DNA of 64,000 nt from positions 124,001 through 188,000 of the forward strand of contig NZ_BOMZ01000033.1 in the NCBI RefSeq assembly GCF_016862455.1, in the 5' to 3' direction. How positions within the stretch are numbered: the stretch's first letter is position 1; each line of letters starts with the position of its first letter. The position numbers and the translations under genes were made by a program. This document shows positions 17,111 through 27,828 of the stretch, in pieces. This DNA is from Actinoplanes utahensis (GTDB lineage: Bacteria; Actinomycetota; Actinomycetes; Mycobacteriales; Micromonosporaceae). The notes under the pieces were generated by a model, which saw nothing but the letters and a program-made list of their open reading frames with translations, was not told where the DNA came from and searched no databases.

Positions 17111-18342
17111 TCAGCCCTTCGCCAGGTTGACGCCGAGCCCGGTGGCCCGGGCGGCACGCAGTCGGAAGATCGCCTTCACCAGGGCGGGGGCGGCGATGAA
17201 GATGACGATGAGCGCCTGCAGGACGGTGACCAGCTCCAGCGAGATACCGGCGTACGACTGGATCCGGTTCCCGCCGGCCCGCAACGCGCCGAACAGCAGC
17301 GCGGCGAAGAACGTGCCCCACGGTTTGTTGCGGCCCAGCAGGGCGACCAGCAGACCGTCGAAGCCGATGTTGCCGGCCACCGAGGGGGTGAGGGCGTGGG
17401 CCGTACCGAGCACCTGGGTGGCGCCACCGAGACCGGCCAGGCCCCCGGCGAACGCCATCAGCAGCACGTACGTCTTGCCCACGCTGATCCCGGCGGTCTT
17501 CGCGGCGTGCGGGTTGGCGCCCACCGCGCGGATCTCGAAACCGAACGCGGACCGGTTCAGCAGCCAGGCGACCGCGACCGTGACCAGCACCGCCAGGATG
17601 ATGCCGAGGTGCACCCGGAGGACCCCGCCGGGCGAGGGCAGCTGGGCCGACTCGGCGACCGACTTGCTGATCGCGTCGCTGCGGCCGGGCGCCTGGATGC
17701 CCGACTGGATGACCAGCCAGGACAGGAACAGCGCGGCCGTGTAGTTGAGCATGATCGTGGTGATCACCTCGTGCGCCCCGGTGCGCGCCTTGAGCAGGCC
17801 GGGGATGAAGCCCCAGAGCGCGCCGCCGAGGATGCCGGCGACCAGCGCGACGATCAGGTTCAGCACGATCGGCAGGCCGAACGAGAAACCGGCGACACCG
17901 GCCGCGATGCAGCCGAGCACGGCCTGGCCCTGCGCGCCGATGTTGAACAGGCCGCCGCGGAACGCGAGCGCCACCGACAGGCCGGTGAAGACCAGCGGCG
18001 CGGCGTAGGTGAGCGTCTCCGACAGCGGGGCGAACGCCTCCTGCCAGGTGGCGGTCCCGGCGAACCACTTCTGGAACGTCGCCGGGTCGCCGAACGCGCC
18101 CTTCAGCAGGTCGGCGTAGGTCGAGCTGACAAGCGTCCAGCTCGCCTGGAGAGCGTCACTCGGACGGGCGGTGAAGTAGGTGAACTTCTCCAGCACCTTC
18201 TCGTCCGAGACGATGATCAGAACCGCGCCGATCAACACCGCCAGCAGGATCGACAGCGTGGTCAGCACGAAGTTGTTCGCCGACCAGAGGTACCGCAGGA
18301 AGCCCGGTCCGCTGGTCTTCGGCGCCTTGGTGGTCTCGGCGG

Positions 18343-18346
<4 letters not shown>
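17111..18346 (-). CDS. ABC transporter permease, nucleoside (BMP-type) importer, first permease
   Basis: 411 aa starting at GTG 18346, which overlaps the ATPase stop codon as GTGA. The frame is open far upstream, but that part is antisense-frame noise inside the ATPase gene. Multiple membrane segments: LSILLAVLIGAVLIIVS first, then a ~90-residue outside loop, then the permease core with AYAAPLVFTGLSVALAFRGG-type composition, GLFNIGAQGQ and H-E-V-I-T-T-I-M-L-N-Y. GLFNIGAQGQ is typical of BMP-family sugar/nucleoside permeases. It is translationally coupled to the ATPase. Confidence 0.92.
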
Positions 18347-19869
<1,523 letters not shown>

Positions 19870-19917
19870 CGGAATCTCCCGACGTCGGGTATCTGCCTGG
19901 TGGACGGTGTAATGCGA

Positions 19918-19962
19918 GCCGCCGCTCGGCCACGGGTGCTGGACCCGTGGCCGGGCGGCGGC
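19918..19962 (-). terminator. Intercistronic hairpin between the binding lipoprotein and ATPase genes
   Basis: An 11-bp stem (19927-19937 / 19943-19953) is extended by an 8-bp outer stem (19918-19925 / 19955-19962), with a 5-nt loop. It lies inside the operon, so it probably attenuates transcription or protects the 5' message, allowing more binding protein than transporter. Confidence 0.7.
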
Positions 19963-19983
19963 CAGATGTTACCTACCCGAGGG

Positions 19984-21081
19984 TCACTTCGGCGCGCTGG
20001 CCGACTCGACCTTGACCTTGCCGGAGATGATGTCGGCCTTCAGGGTCTCGAGCTCGGCCTTCAGAGCCGCGTCGACCTTGCTGTCGAACTTGTTGAAGCT
20101 GCCCAGCGAGACGCCGTCGTTCTTGAGGTCACCGACGTAGCCGGCGTCCGCGGCCAGCTTCTCGCCCTTGGCGCCCTTGACCACGACCTCCTTGACCGCA
20201 CCCTCGATGTTCTTGACCACGGTGCTCAGGAACACGTCGCAGTACTGGGCGGCGCTGACGCAGCCGTCCTGGTCGACCCAGATGACCGAGACCTTGCCGG
20301 CCGAGTCCTTGGCGACCTGCGCGGTGCCCAGGCCGGTGCCGCCGGCGACCGGCATGACGATGTCGGCGCCCTGCGAGACCAGGGTGTTGGTGATGCTCTT
20401 GCCCTTGTTCTGGTCGATGAAGCTGTCGGCGAAGCTGCCGTTCTGCGCCTTCTTGTCCCAGCCCAGGACCTGGACGTTCTTGCTCTTCACCGTGTTGTAG
20501 TGGGTGACACCGTCGGCGAAGCCGTCCATGAAGATGGTCACCGGCGGGATCTTCATGCCGCCGTAGGTCGCGACCTTGCCCGACTTCGAGTAGCCCGCCG
20601 CCAGGTAGCCGGCCAGGAACGCCGCCTGGTGGGTGGCGAACTGCATCGGGTAGACGTTGCTGTTGCCGCTGTTGCTGTCGACGATGCCGAACTGGGAGCT
20701 CGCGCTCTCCTTGGCGACCTTGGTGGTCACCTCGCCCATCAGACCGCCGACGGCGAGGATGAAGTTGCAGCTCTGCGAGACGTAGCTGCGCAGGCCGGGC
20801 TCGTAGTCGGCCTCGGAGGACGACGCCACGTACTTCGGCTCGACGTTCGCCGCTTCCTTCTGCGCGGCCTGCAGACCGGCCCAGGCGGAGGCGTTGAACG
20901 ACTTGTCGTCGATGCCACCGAGGTCGGTGACCATGCACGCCTTGTAAGCAGCGGCAGCGGTGCCACCGCTGGCGCCGGTCGTCGGGGTCTCGGCGGGGGC
21001 CTCACCACAGGCAGCGGCAGCGAGCGTCAGCCCACCTGCCGCGAGAATCGCCACGATCCGCTTCCCACGTACTGGGCGCAA
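19984..21081 (-). CDS. BMP family nucleoside-binding lipoprotein
   Basis: 365 aa starting at TTG 21081 with AAGGAGG 6 nt upstream. This gives a compact lipoprotein signal (R-P-V-R-G-K-R, hydrophobic core, L-A-A-A-A-C with the lipidated Cys at residue 25). GTG at 21102 is a possible but less well placed start. The mature part has the BMP/PnrA pattern: VTDLGGIDDKSFNASAWAGL, then LAVGGLMGE, Q-A-A-F-L-A-G-Y, and IWVDQDGC. It is the solute receptor for the ATPase and permeases downstream, probably binding purine or pyrimidine nucleosides. First gene of the salvage operon. Confidence 0.94.
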   Translation of the reverse strand: MRPVRGKRIVAILAAGGLTLAAAACGEAPAETPTTGASGGTAAAAYKACMVTDLGGIDDKSFNASAWAGLQAAQKEAANVEPKYVASSSEADYEPGLRSYVSQSCNFILAVGGLMGEVTTKVAKESASSQFGIVDSNSGNSNVYPMQFATHQAAFLAGYLAAGYSKSGKVATYGGMKIPPVTIFMDGFADGVTHYNTVKSKNVQVLGWDKKAQNGSFADSFIDQNKGKSITNTLVSQGADIVMPVAGGTGLGTAQVAKDSAGKVSVIWVDQDGCVSAAQYCDVFLSTVVKNIEGAVKEVVVKGAKGEKLAADAGYVGDLKNDGVSLGSFNKFDSKVDAALKAELETLKADIISGKVKVESASAPK

Positions 21082-21281
21082 GACGCCCTCCTTCCGCTGC
21101 ACACCGAGGTCTCTTTGCTCCGGTGAATCTCAGGTCGGGAGCGTATGCCTCGCCCGCGGGGAACGTCAGGGCATCGGTACGGACTGTTGGCGCACTGTTA
21201 TCCCACCGCAATCACCAGGCACCGGGAGCGCCGCTTTCGGCTGGTTAAAGAAGGAATCGCGCCCGGCGGGGAAACGAATAG

Positions 21282-21521
21282 TTAATCTTCCGCGACCCGC
21301 GAAGCCCGCCGCCAGGCTCGCACACCGAGCACGCCCACAGTGGTCCCGATCGCCAGCGAGGCGGCGATCAACAGGGCGTGCACCCACAGGAACGAGGTCG
21401 GCGCCCCGTCGGCGAAGGACCGCTCGTCCTTCCAGATCGCCAGCCCGAACCGGGGCCAGATCAGCCAGGTCCACACCCCGACCGCGATCAGGAACGCCGC
21501 CCACCGCTTGTTGATCACCAC
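21282..21521 (-). CDS. SCO4848 family small membrane protein (79 aa)
   Basis: Two hydrophobic segments (about residues 7-28 and 44-68) flank the conserved loop W-K-D-E-R-S-F-A-D-G-A-P-T-S-F. The W-T-W-L-I-W-P-x-F start matches the SCO4848 family, a small inner-membrane protein of unknown function restricted to actinobacteria. It is oriented like the BMP operon, but 200 bp separate it from that operon's start, so it belongs with the upstream genes at 21.5-22.8 kb. Confidence 0.85.
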   Translation of the reverse strand: MVINKRWAAFLIAVGVWTWLIWPRFGLAIWKDERSFADGAPTSFLWVHALLIAASLAIGTTVGVLGVRAWRRASRVAED

Positions 21522-21533
21522 GGGACGAGTATC

Positions 21534-21923
21534 TCAGCCGGTCAACCGCGCCGTGATCCGCCGCCATCCGGCCCGCACCTCGGACGGCTCCGGCGGGACG
21601 TCCGGGTAGTCCCCGGCCGGCTGCGGCGGGAAGTCCTCCTCCTCCCGGGTGCGCGCGGCCGCGATCTCGCGCCGGATCGCGTCCACCCCGTCCAGCGGCG
21701 CCAGGGGCTCGACCACGGCCATCAGATCGTCGTCGGCGACCACGGCACGGGCCAGGGCGAGCGCATGGGCACGCTCGTACGGCCCGCAGACGAGGGGTTC
21801 CCAGTCCTCCATGTCGCCGAGCGAGGCGATGGTGATCACCCACGGCTGCTCGGCGATCGGCGAGCCGGGTGGCAGATGCAGCGTCACGAGTGTGCCCACT
21901 CCGACATCATCGCGGGCGGGCAT
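21534..21923 (-). CDS. Uncharacterised soluble protein (129 aa)
   Basis: Function not recognised. The first ~85 residues look globular (LVTLHLPPGSPIAEQPWVIT, then A-L-A-R-A-V-V-A-D-D-D-L-M-A-V-V); the tail is Glu/Pro-rich and ends in a basic helix (R-A-G-W-R-R-I-T-A-R-L). Its start overlaps the end of the yihY gene by 17 bp, so the two are translationally linked. It precedes the SCO4848-family gene by 12 bp. Confidence 0.75.
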   Translation of the reverse strand: MPARDDVGVGTLVTLHLPPGSPIAEQPWVITIASLGDMEDWEPLVCGPYERAHALALARAVVADDDLMAVVEPLAPLDGVDAIRREIAAARTREEEDFPPQPAGDYPDVPPEPSEVRAGWRRITARLTG

Positions 21924-22827
21924 GCCGAATCCAGATGTTTTGCCCCACCGGGACGGTCTTGTCGTCAGCTGACAGATCGACCACCCGGCCGTGCGGGCTG
22001 GTCGCCGCCCAGGCCGCGCCGAACAGCAGCAACTGGTTGAAGACGTAGAGGTAGACCAGGGCGCCGACGGCCGAGCCGACCAGGCCGTACGCCGGGTTCC
22101 GCTGGACGATCTCGACGAACGTCTTGCCGATCGTGTTGAGCAGCATGATGCCGATCCCGACCTGCAGCACCGGCGGGGCCATTCGCCGGGCGGTCATCCG
22201 CAGCCGTGGCACCGCCGCCAGCAGCGCGGCGGCCAGCATCATGTTGACCGCCAGCGTCAGCGCCCAGCTGACCAGCGACAGCGTGGTCGCGAAGCCGCCG
22301 CCGGCCAGCCAGTTCAGCAGCCGCTCCAGGCCGTAGACGGCGAGCTGGGTGAGCGCCAGCAGGAGCATCAGCCCGACCAGCACCAACAGGTCGACGGCCT
22401 GGCGCACTCCGAAGTAGCCGGGCTGCTCACGCAGCCGCCAGATCAGCCGCTGCGACGACCGGATCGACTCGACCCAGCCGATGCCGGTGAAGGTCAGGCC
22501 GATCAGGCCGACCATGCCGACGCTCGCCTTGCTCTCCAGGATGGCCTGCACGTCCAGGAAGGGCAGGTTGGCGTGGAGGAAGTCCTCGACCAGATCGAGG
22601 AGCTCGACGTTGTTGGTGAGCAGGAAGCCGAAGACCGAGTATCCGATCAGCAGCAGCGCGAAGATCGCGAAGAAGCCGTAGTACGCGATGGCGGCGGCCA
22701 GCCGGCCACCCTGGACGCTGTCGTACCGCAGGAGCGCCCGGCACAGGTGATCGAAGTACGGCGACCGGTACCGCAACGCCATGACCCGGGCTTCGGTCGC
22801 GTCGTAAGCCCGGTCGATCGGATTCAC
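21907..22827 (-). CDS. YihY/BrkB-like inner membrane protein
   Basis: 306 aa, about six hydrophobic segments. The family pattern is present: L-A-A-A-I-A-Y-Y-G-F-F-A-I-F near residue 43, G-L-I-G-L-T-F-T-G-I-G-W and P-A-Y-G-L-V-G-S-A-V-G-A-L-V-Y-L-Y in the C-terminal half. Such proteins were once annotated as ribonuclease BN, wrongly; their role is unknown. The start MNPIDRAYDATEARV at 22827 lies 21 bp after the 2'-5' RNA ligase-like gene stop, suggesting one transcript. Confidence 0.9.
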   Translation of the reverse strand: MNPIDRAYDATEARVMALRYRSPYFDHLCRALLRYDSVQGGRLAAAIAYYGFFAIFALLLIGYSVFGFLLTNNVELLDLVEDFLHANLPFLDVQAILESKASVGMVGLIGLTFTGIGWVESIRSSQRLIWRLREQPGYFGVRQAVDLLVLVGLMLLLALTQLAVYGLERLLNWLAGGGFATTLSLVSWALTLAVNMMLAAALLAAVPRLRMTARRMAPPVLQVGIGIMLLNTIGKTFVEIVQRNPAYGLVGSAVGALVYLYVFNQLLLFGAAWAATSPHGRVVDLSADDKTVPVGQNIWIRHARPR

Positions 22828-22848
22828 CGGCCGACCGTATCCGACACG

Positions 22849-23379
22849 TCAGCTCCCGAGTGGGAAGTCCCGGCGTGGCCTCCACGGTCCTTCACCGCCG
22901 TGCGAGAAGAGCGTGAAGGAGGAGACCTCGAAACGGGCCGAGAATCCGGCCAGATCCTCGAACACCGCGTCCAGCGCGTCCGCGGCAACGTCCTGAGCGA
23001 CCGTCACATGCGGATGGTAGGGGAACCGGGTGTCCCGGTTGATCTCCTCCGATCGGGTGATCGCCGCGGCCAGCAGCTCACACTCGCTGATGCCCTGCGC
23101 CAGGGTCACGAACACCACCTCGGTGACCGGCCGGAACGTGCCGGTCCCGCGCAGATGGATGGTGAACGGCTGCTGAGCGGTCGCGATCTCCCCGAGGTGC
23201 TTCTCCACCGCCGGCAGCGCGTCGGCCGCCACCTCCGTCGGGCCGAGGAGCGTGACGTGCGCCGGCGTGTAGGCGGCTTGCGGGTCACCGGCCTCCGCAC
23301 GCCGGCGGGTGAGCACCGATCCCCACGGCTCGGGGATGTCGATCGCCACGCCGATGCGCACGATGGAGGGCTGATCCAT
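22849..23379 (-). CDS. 2'-5' RNA ligase family protein (LigT/ThpR-like)
   Basis: 176 aa with the two H-x-T/S-x motifs of the 2H phosphoesterase superfamily: H-V-T-L-L-G-P (~residues 41-47) and H-P-H-V-T-V-A (~120-126). Family members act as RNA 2'-5' ligases, 2',3'-cyclic phosphodiesterases or related enzymes; the substrate here is unknown. The stop of trpS lies 6 bp upstream, so it is probably co-transcribed with trpS. Confidence 0.88.
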   Translation of the reverse strand: MDQPSIVRIGVAIDIPEPWGSVLTRRRAEAGDPQAAYTPAHVTLLGPTEVAADALPAVEKHLGEIATAQQPFTIHLRGTGTFRPVTEVVFVTLAQGISECELLAAAITRSEEINRDTRFPYHPHVTVAQDVAADALDAVFEDLAGFSARFEVSSFTLFSHGGEGPWRPRRDFPLGS

Positions 23380-23385
23380 CCCGGG

Positions 23386-24453
<1,068 letters not shown>

Positions 24454-24544
24454 CTACCCCCTCCCGGCGATGTTCGAACCTGTTGACCCATGAGCGATTC
24501 TGGGGGATTCTATGGATGTCTTGACTAGGGAAAGGGCCTGAGCC

Positions 24545-25519
24545 GTGAAATTGCTCGTCACCGGCGGCGCCGGCTATGTCGGCAGCGTGACCAGCAGGCT
24601 GCTGCTCGACGCCGGCCACGAGGTCGTCGTGCTGGACAGCCTGCGCACCGGCTTCCGTGAGGCCGTCGCCCCCGACGCCACGTTCGTCCAGGCGGACATC
24701 GCCGACGCCGCACAGGTGCTCACCCCGGACGCCGGGTTCGACGCCGTCCTGCATTTCGCCGGGCTCATCGCGGCCGGCGAGTCGATGGCCCACCCCGGCC
24801 TCTACTGGCACGAGAACATGGTGAAGTCGCTCGCCCTGCTCGACGCGGTGCGTGCCGCCGAGGTCCCTCGGATGATCTTCTCCTCTACCGCCGCGGTCTA
24901 CGGCAACCCGGTCGAGCTGCCCATCACCGAGTCCGCCGCCAAGGCCCCCACCAGCACGTACGGGTCGACGAAACTCGCCTTCGACCTGGCTCTCACCTCC
25001 GAGACCTTCGCCCACGGCCTGGCCGCGATCTCGCTGCGCTACTTCAACGTGGCCGGCGCCTACATCAGCGACAGCCACGAGATCGGCGAACGGCACGACC
25101 CGGAGACCCACCTGATCCCGATCACCCTGCAGGCCGCCGCCGGCAAGCGGGAGAAACTCCAGCTGTTCGGCGACGACTACCCCACGGTCGACGGCACCTG
25201 CGTGCGCGACTACATCCACGTGGCCGACCTGGCCCGGGCGCACCTGCTGGCGCTGGACAAGACGGTCGCCGGCGAGCACCGCATCTACAACCTGGGCAAC
25301 GGCAACGGCTTCTCCAACCGGCAGGTCGTCGAGGCGGCCCGCGAGGTCACCGGGGCGGCGATCCCGGTCGAGATCGCCCCGCGCCGCGACGGCGACCCGG
25401 CCACCCTGGTCGCCTCCTCCGCCCTGGCCCGCGCGGAGCTGGGCTGGGTCCCGGAGAAGAACACCCTCCAGGACATGATCGGCGACGCTTGGGCCTTCTA
25501 CCGCAAGCACGTCGCATGA
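24545..25519 (+). CDS. galE: UDP-glucose 4-epimerase
   Basis: 324-aa short-chain dehydrogenase-like enzyme. NAD-binding GGAGYVGS at the N-terminus, the S-S-T-A-A-V-Y-G catalytic Ser/Thr region and Y-G-S-T-K (YxxxK) are present, with the GalE-type CVRDYIHVADLA and NLGNGNGFS. It interconverts UDP-galactose and UDP-glucose. GTG at 24545 is the start; AAAGGG lies about 8 nt upstream. Its stop overlaps the galK start (ATGA), forming a galEK pair. Confidence 0.94.
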   Translation: MKLLVTGGAGYVGSVTSRLLLDAGHEVVVLDSLRTGFREAVAPDATFVQADIADAAQVLTPDAGFDAVLHFAGLIAAGESMAHPGLYWHENMVKSLALLDAVRAAEVPRMIFSSTAAVYGNPVELPITESAAKAPTSTYGSTKLAFDLALTSETFAHGLAAISLRYFNVAGAYISDSHEIGERHDPETHLIPITLQAAAGKREKLQLFGDDYPTVDGTCVRDYIHVADLARAHLLALDKTVAGEHRIYNLGNGNGFSNRQVVEAAREVTGAAIPVEIAPRRDGDPATLVASSALARAELGWVPEKNTLQDMIGDAWAFYRKHVA

Positions 25520-26658
25520 GCATCCCGGAGACGGCCAGGGCGGCATTCCTGGAGGCGTACGGGGAGGAGCCGGCCGGGCTCTGGGCGGCGCCCGGGCGGG
25601 TCAACCTGATCGGCGAGCACACCGACTACAACGACGGGTTCGTGCTGCCCTTCGCGCTGCCGCAGCGGACCGTCGCGGCCGCCGGTCCCGCGCCGGACGG
25701 CAAATGGTCGGTCTGCTCGACGCTGGCGCCCGAGCCGGTCACGTTCGGTGTCACCGAGCCGGGTGAGGTGACCGGCTGGGGGGCGTACGTCGCCGGGGTG
25801 GTCTGGGCCCTGCAGGACGCCGGCTTCGAGGTGCCGCCGGCCCGCATCGCCCTCGCCTCGGACGTGCCGCTCGGCTCCGGGCTGTCCTCGTCGGCCGCGC
25901 TGGAGTCGGCGGTCCTGACCGCGCTCGCCGACCTGGGCGGGCTGGACGTCGCCCTGGAACGCCGGCCGGCCATCGCCCAGCGAGCCGAGAACGTGTACGT
26001 CGGCGCGCCCACCGGCATCCTGGACCAGAGCGCGTCGATCCGCTGTCAGGAGGGCCGCGCGCTGTTCCTGGACTGCCGCAGCTATCAGATCGAGCAGATC
26101 CCGTTCGACCTGGCAGCCGAGGGCCTGGCCATCCTGGTGATCAACAGCAATGCCCCGCATCAGCACGTCGACGGCGAGTACGGCGAACGCCGCAAGAGCT
26201 GTGAGGCGGCCGCCGCGGCGCTGGGCGTCCCGGCTCTGCGCGACGTGTCCACCGCGGAGCTGCCGGAGGCCCTGGACCGGCTCGGCGACGACGTGCTGCG
26301 CCGCCGGGCCCGGCACATCGTCACCGAGAACCAGCGGGTGCTGGACACCGTCTCGCTGTTGCGCGCCGGCCGGGTGCGGGAGATCGGCCCGCTGCTGACC
26401 GCCTCGCACGCCTCGATGCGCGACGACTTCGAGATCACCGTGGATCAGGTGGACGTGGCCGTGCGGGCGGCCCTGGCCGCCGGGGCGTACGGCGCGAGGA
26501 TGACCGGCGGCGGCTTCGGCGGCTGCGTGCTGGCTCTGATCGACGCCGGCCGGGCCGACGCGACCGCGACCGCGGTGGCCGGCGCGTACCGGGAGCGGGG
26601 TTTCACCGCACCCACCAGCTGGGTCGCGACCGCCGGGCCCGGCGCCACCCGGATCTGA
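25516..26658 (+). CDS. galK: Galactokinase
   Basis: 380-aa GHMP kinase. The galactokinase signature GRVNLIGEHTDYNDG (~residues 23-37), ATP loop PLGSGLSSSAALE (~115-127) and T-G-G-G-F-G-G-C-V near the C-terminus are intact. It phosphorylates galactose at C1 for the Leloir pathway. ATG at 25516 overlaps the galE stop. No galT is present in the window. Confidence 0.94.
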   Translation: MSIPETARAAFLEAYGEEPAGLWAAPGRVNLIGEHTDYNDGFVLPFALPQRTVAAAGPAPDGKWSVCSTLAPEPVTFGVTEPGEVTGWGAYVAGVVWALQDAGFEVPPARIALASDVPLGSGLSSSAALESAVLTALADLGGLDVALERRPAIAQRAENVYVGAPTGILDQSASIRCQEGRALFLDCRSYQIEQIPFDLAAEGLAILVINSNAPHQHVDGEYGERRKSCEAAAAALGVPALRDVSTAELPEALDRLGDDVLRRRARHIVTENQRVLDTVSLLRAGRVREIGPLLTASHASMRDDFEITVDQVDVAVRAALAAGAYGARMTGGGFGGCVLALIDAGRADATATAVAGAYRERGFTAPTSWVATAGPGATRI

Positions 26659-26695
26659 CGCTTTGAACGGTTCTGCTGCGGGTATGCCCGGCTCC

Positions 26696-26881
26696 ATGAC
26701 CACCGAACAGCACCCGCAGCAGAACGAGCCCAACGAGTTCGGTTTCGCCGGAGACGGCACCGGACCGGAGCCGCGCCCCGAGCCGACCGGTGGCGCCGAG
26801 GACGTCGCGGTGCCCGCCGACGACCTGACCGGCCCGCTCACGAGTGCGCTCGAAGAGGCCACCGACGGCCGGGACGACTGA
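26696..26881 (+). CDS. Small acidic uncharacterised protein (61 aa)
   Basis: A 61-codon ORF rich in Glu, Pro, Asp and Gly with no membrane segment or known motif; probably disordered. ATG at 26696 is the likely start; a TTG at 26663 is also in frame and neither has a clear ribosome site. It follows galK by 37 bp on the same strand and could be a real small protein or noise. Confidence 0.45.
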   Translation: MTTEQHPQQNEPNEFGFAGDGTGPEPRPEPTGGAEDVAVPADDLTGPLTSALEEATDGRDD

Positions 26882-26993
26882 CCGGCGCCCCACCCATTGG
26901 GGGTGCGGGATCGGCCTTTCGCCTGACCACCTTCGTCTTTCACCTGATCACCCGCAGGAGCGAGACCAGAGCCCCGGGAACCGGTCGTGGCAC

Positions 26994-26999
26994 TATCGT
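26994..26999 (+). promoter_or_regulatory. -10 box of leaderless transcript for the RsbW-like gene
   Basis: TATCGT lies 6 nt before the ATG at 27006, which lacks a ribosome site. Confidence 0.6.
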
Positions 27000-27005
27000 G
27001 ACGGC

Positions 27006-27806
27006 ATGGGGGTAAGCCCGCCGTATCTTCACGATCACACCGAGCAAGGTGTCCGCGTCAGCGCCGACACCGCCGCGGACGCCGCGGTCTCGCTCCTCAC
27101 CGTCCGCGGGCCCTGGGACGCGCAGCTGCGCCTCAACGCCTCCGTCTCGCTGCGCCGCTGCTTCGCCGACCATCCGGACGGTCTCATCGTGGACCTGTCC
27201 GGCCTGCTCGACCCGCACAGCGAGAGCGCATCGACCTGGACGACCGCCCGGCAGTTCGCCGCCGCGCTGGAGCCGCCGGTCCACATGGCCCTCTGCGTCC
27301 CGCCGGACCTGCCGCTCGCCGATCACCTGCAGGGTCTGAGCGCCGGCCGTTTCCTGCCCGTCTACGCCAGGGTCGGCCAGGCCCGGGTGGCGCTGGCCGG
27401 CCGGATCCCGGGCGATGACCGGCTGACCGCGACGTTGTGGCCGGAGGCGGAGGCGCCCAGCCTGGCCCGTGACCTGGTCAGCGACGCCTGCCTGTCCTGG
27501 GGGCTGGTCCGCCTGCTGCATCCGAGCCGGCTGGTGATGTCGGAACTGGTGACGAACGCCGTCGAGCATGCCGGCACCGAGATCCGGGTGACGGTGACAC
27601 GGCGCGGCAACGGGCTGCAGCTCGCGGTGGCCGACGGGAACCCGTCGCTGCCCCGGATCGTGCGCCCGTCCCGTCCGCGCCCGGGTGTGCCGCTCGACGA
27701 GCGGGGCAGCGGGCTGCGGACGGTGGAGCGGACCGCCGCCCGGTGGGGCGCCGTGCCGGCCGAGACCGGCAAGGTCGTCTGGGCGACGGTCCGGCCCGCT
27801 TCCTAG
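27006..27806 (+). CDS. RsbW/SpoIIAB-like ATP-binding protein with an N-terminal STAS-like half (266 aa)
   Basis: The C-terminal ~130 residues form a GHKL ATPase of the anti-sigma-factor/regulator type: N-box LVMSELVTNAVEHAG (~residues 178-192), G1-like A-V-A-D-G-N-P, and the D-E-R-G-S-G-L-R-T-V-E G2 loop. The N-terminal ~130 residues (LLTVRGPWDAQLRLNASVSL, then G-L-I-V-D-L-S-G-L-L-D) look like a STAS-type anti-anti-sigma fold. Both partner modules in one chain suggest a self-contained switch regulating a sigma factor or phosphatase; the partner is not in the window. The start is from the leaderless promoter. Confidence 0.82.
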   Translation: MGVSPPYLHDHTEQGVRVSADTAADAAVSLLTVRGPWDAQLRLNASVSLRRCFADHPDGLIVDLSGLLDPHSESASTWTTARQFAAALEPPVHMALCVPPDLPLADHLQGLSAGRFLPVYARVGQARVALAGRIPGDDRLTATLWPEAEAPSLARDLVSDACLSWGLVRLLHPSRLVMSELVTNAVEHAGTEIRVTVTRRGNGLQLAVADGNPSLPRIVRPSRPRPGVPLDERGSGLRTVERTAARWGAVPAETGKVVWATVRPAS

Positions 27807-27812
27807 CGGGCC
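27793..27812. terminator. Hairpin at the end of the RsbW-like gene, facing cysN
   Basis: A perfect 8-bp stem (GGCCCGCT / AGCGGGCC) with a 4-nt loop overlaps the TAG stop and is followed by TTCT. It could serve both convergent genes. Confidence 0.65.
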
Positions 27813-27828
27813 TTCTCCACGAGCGGGC

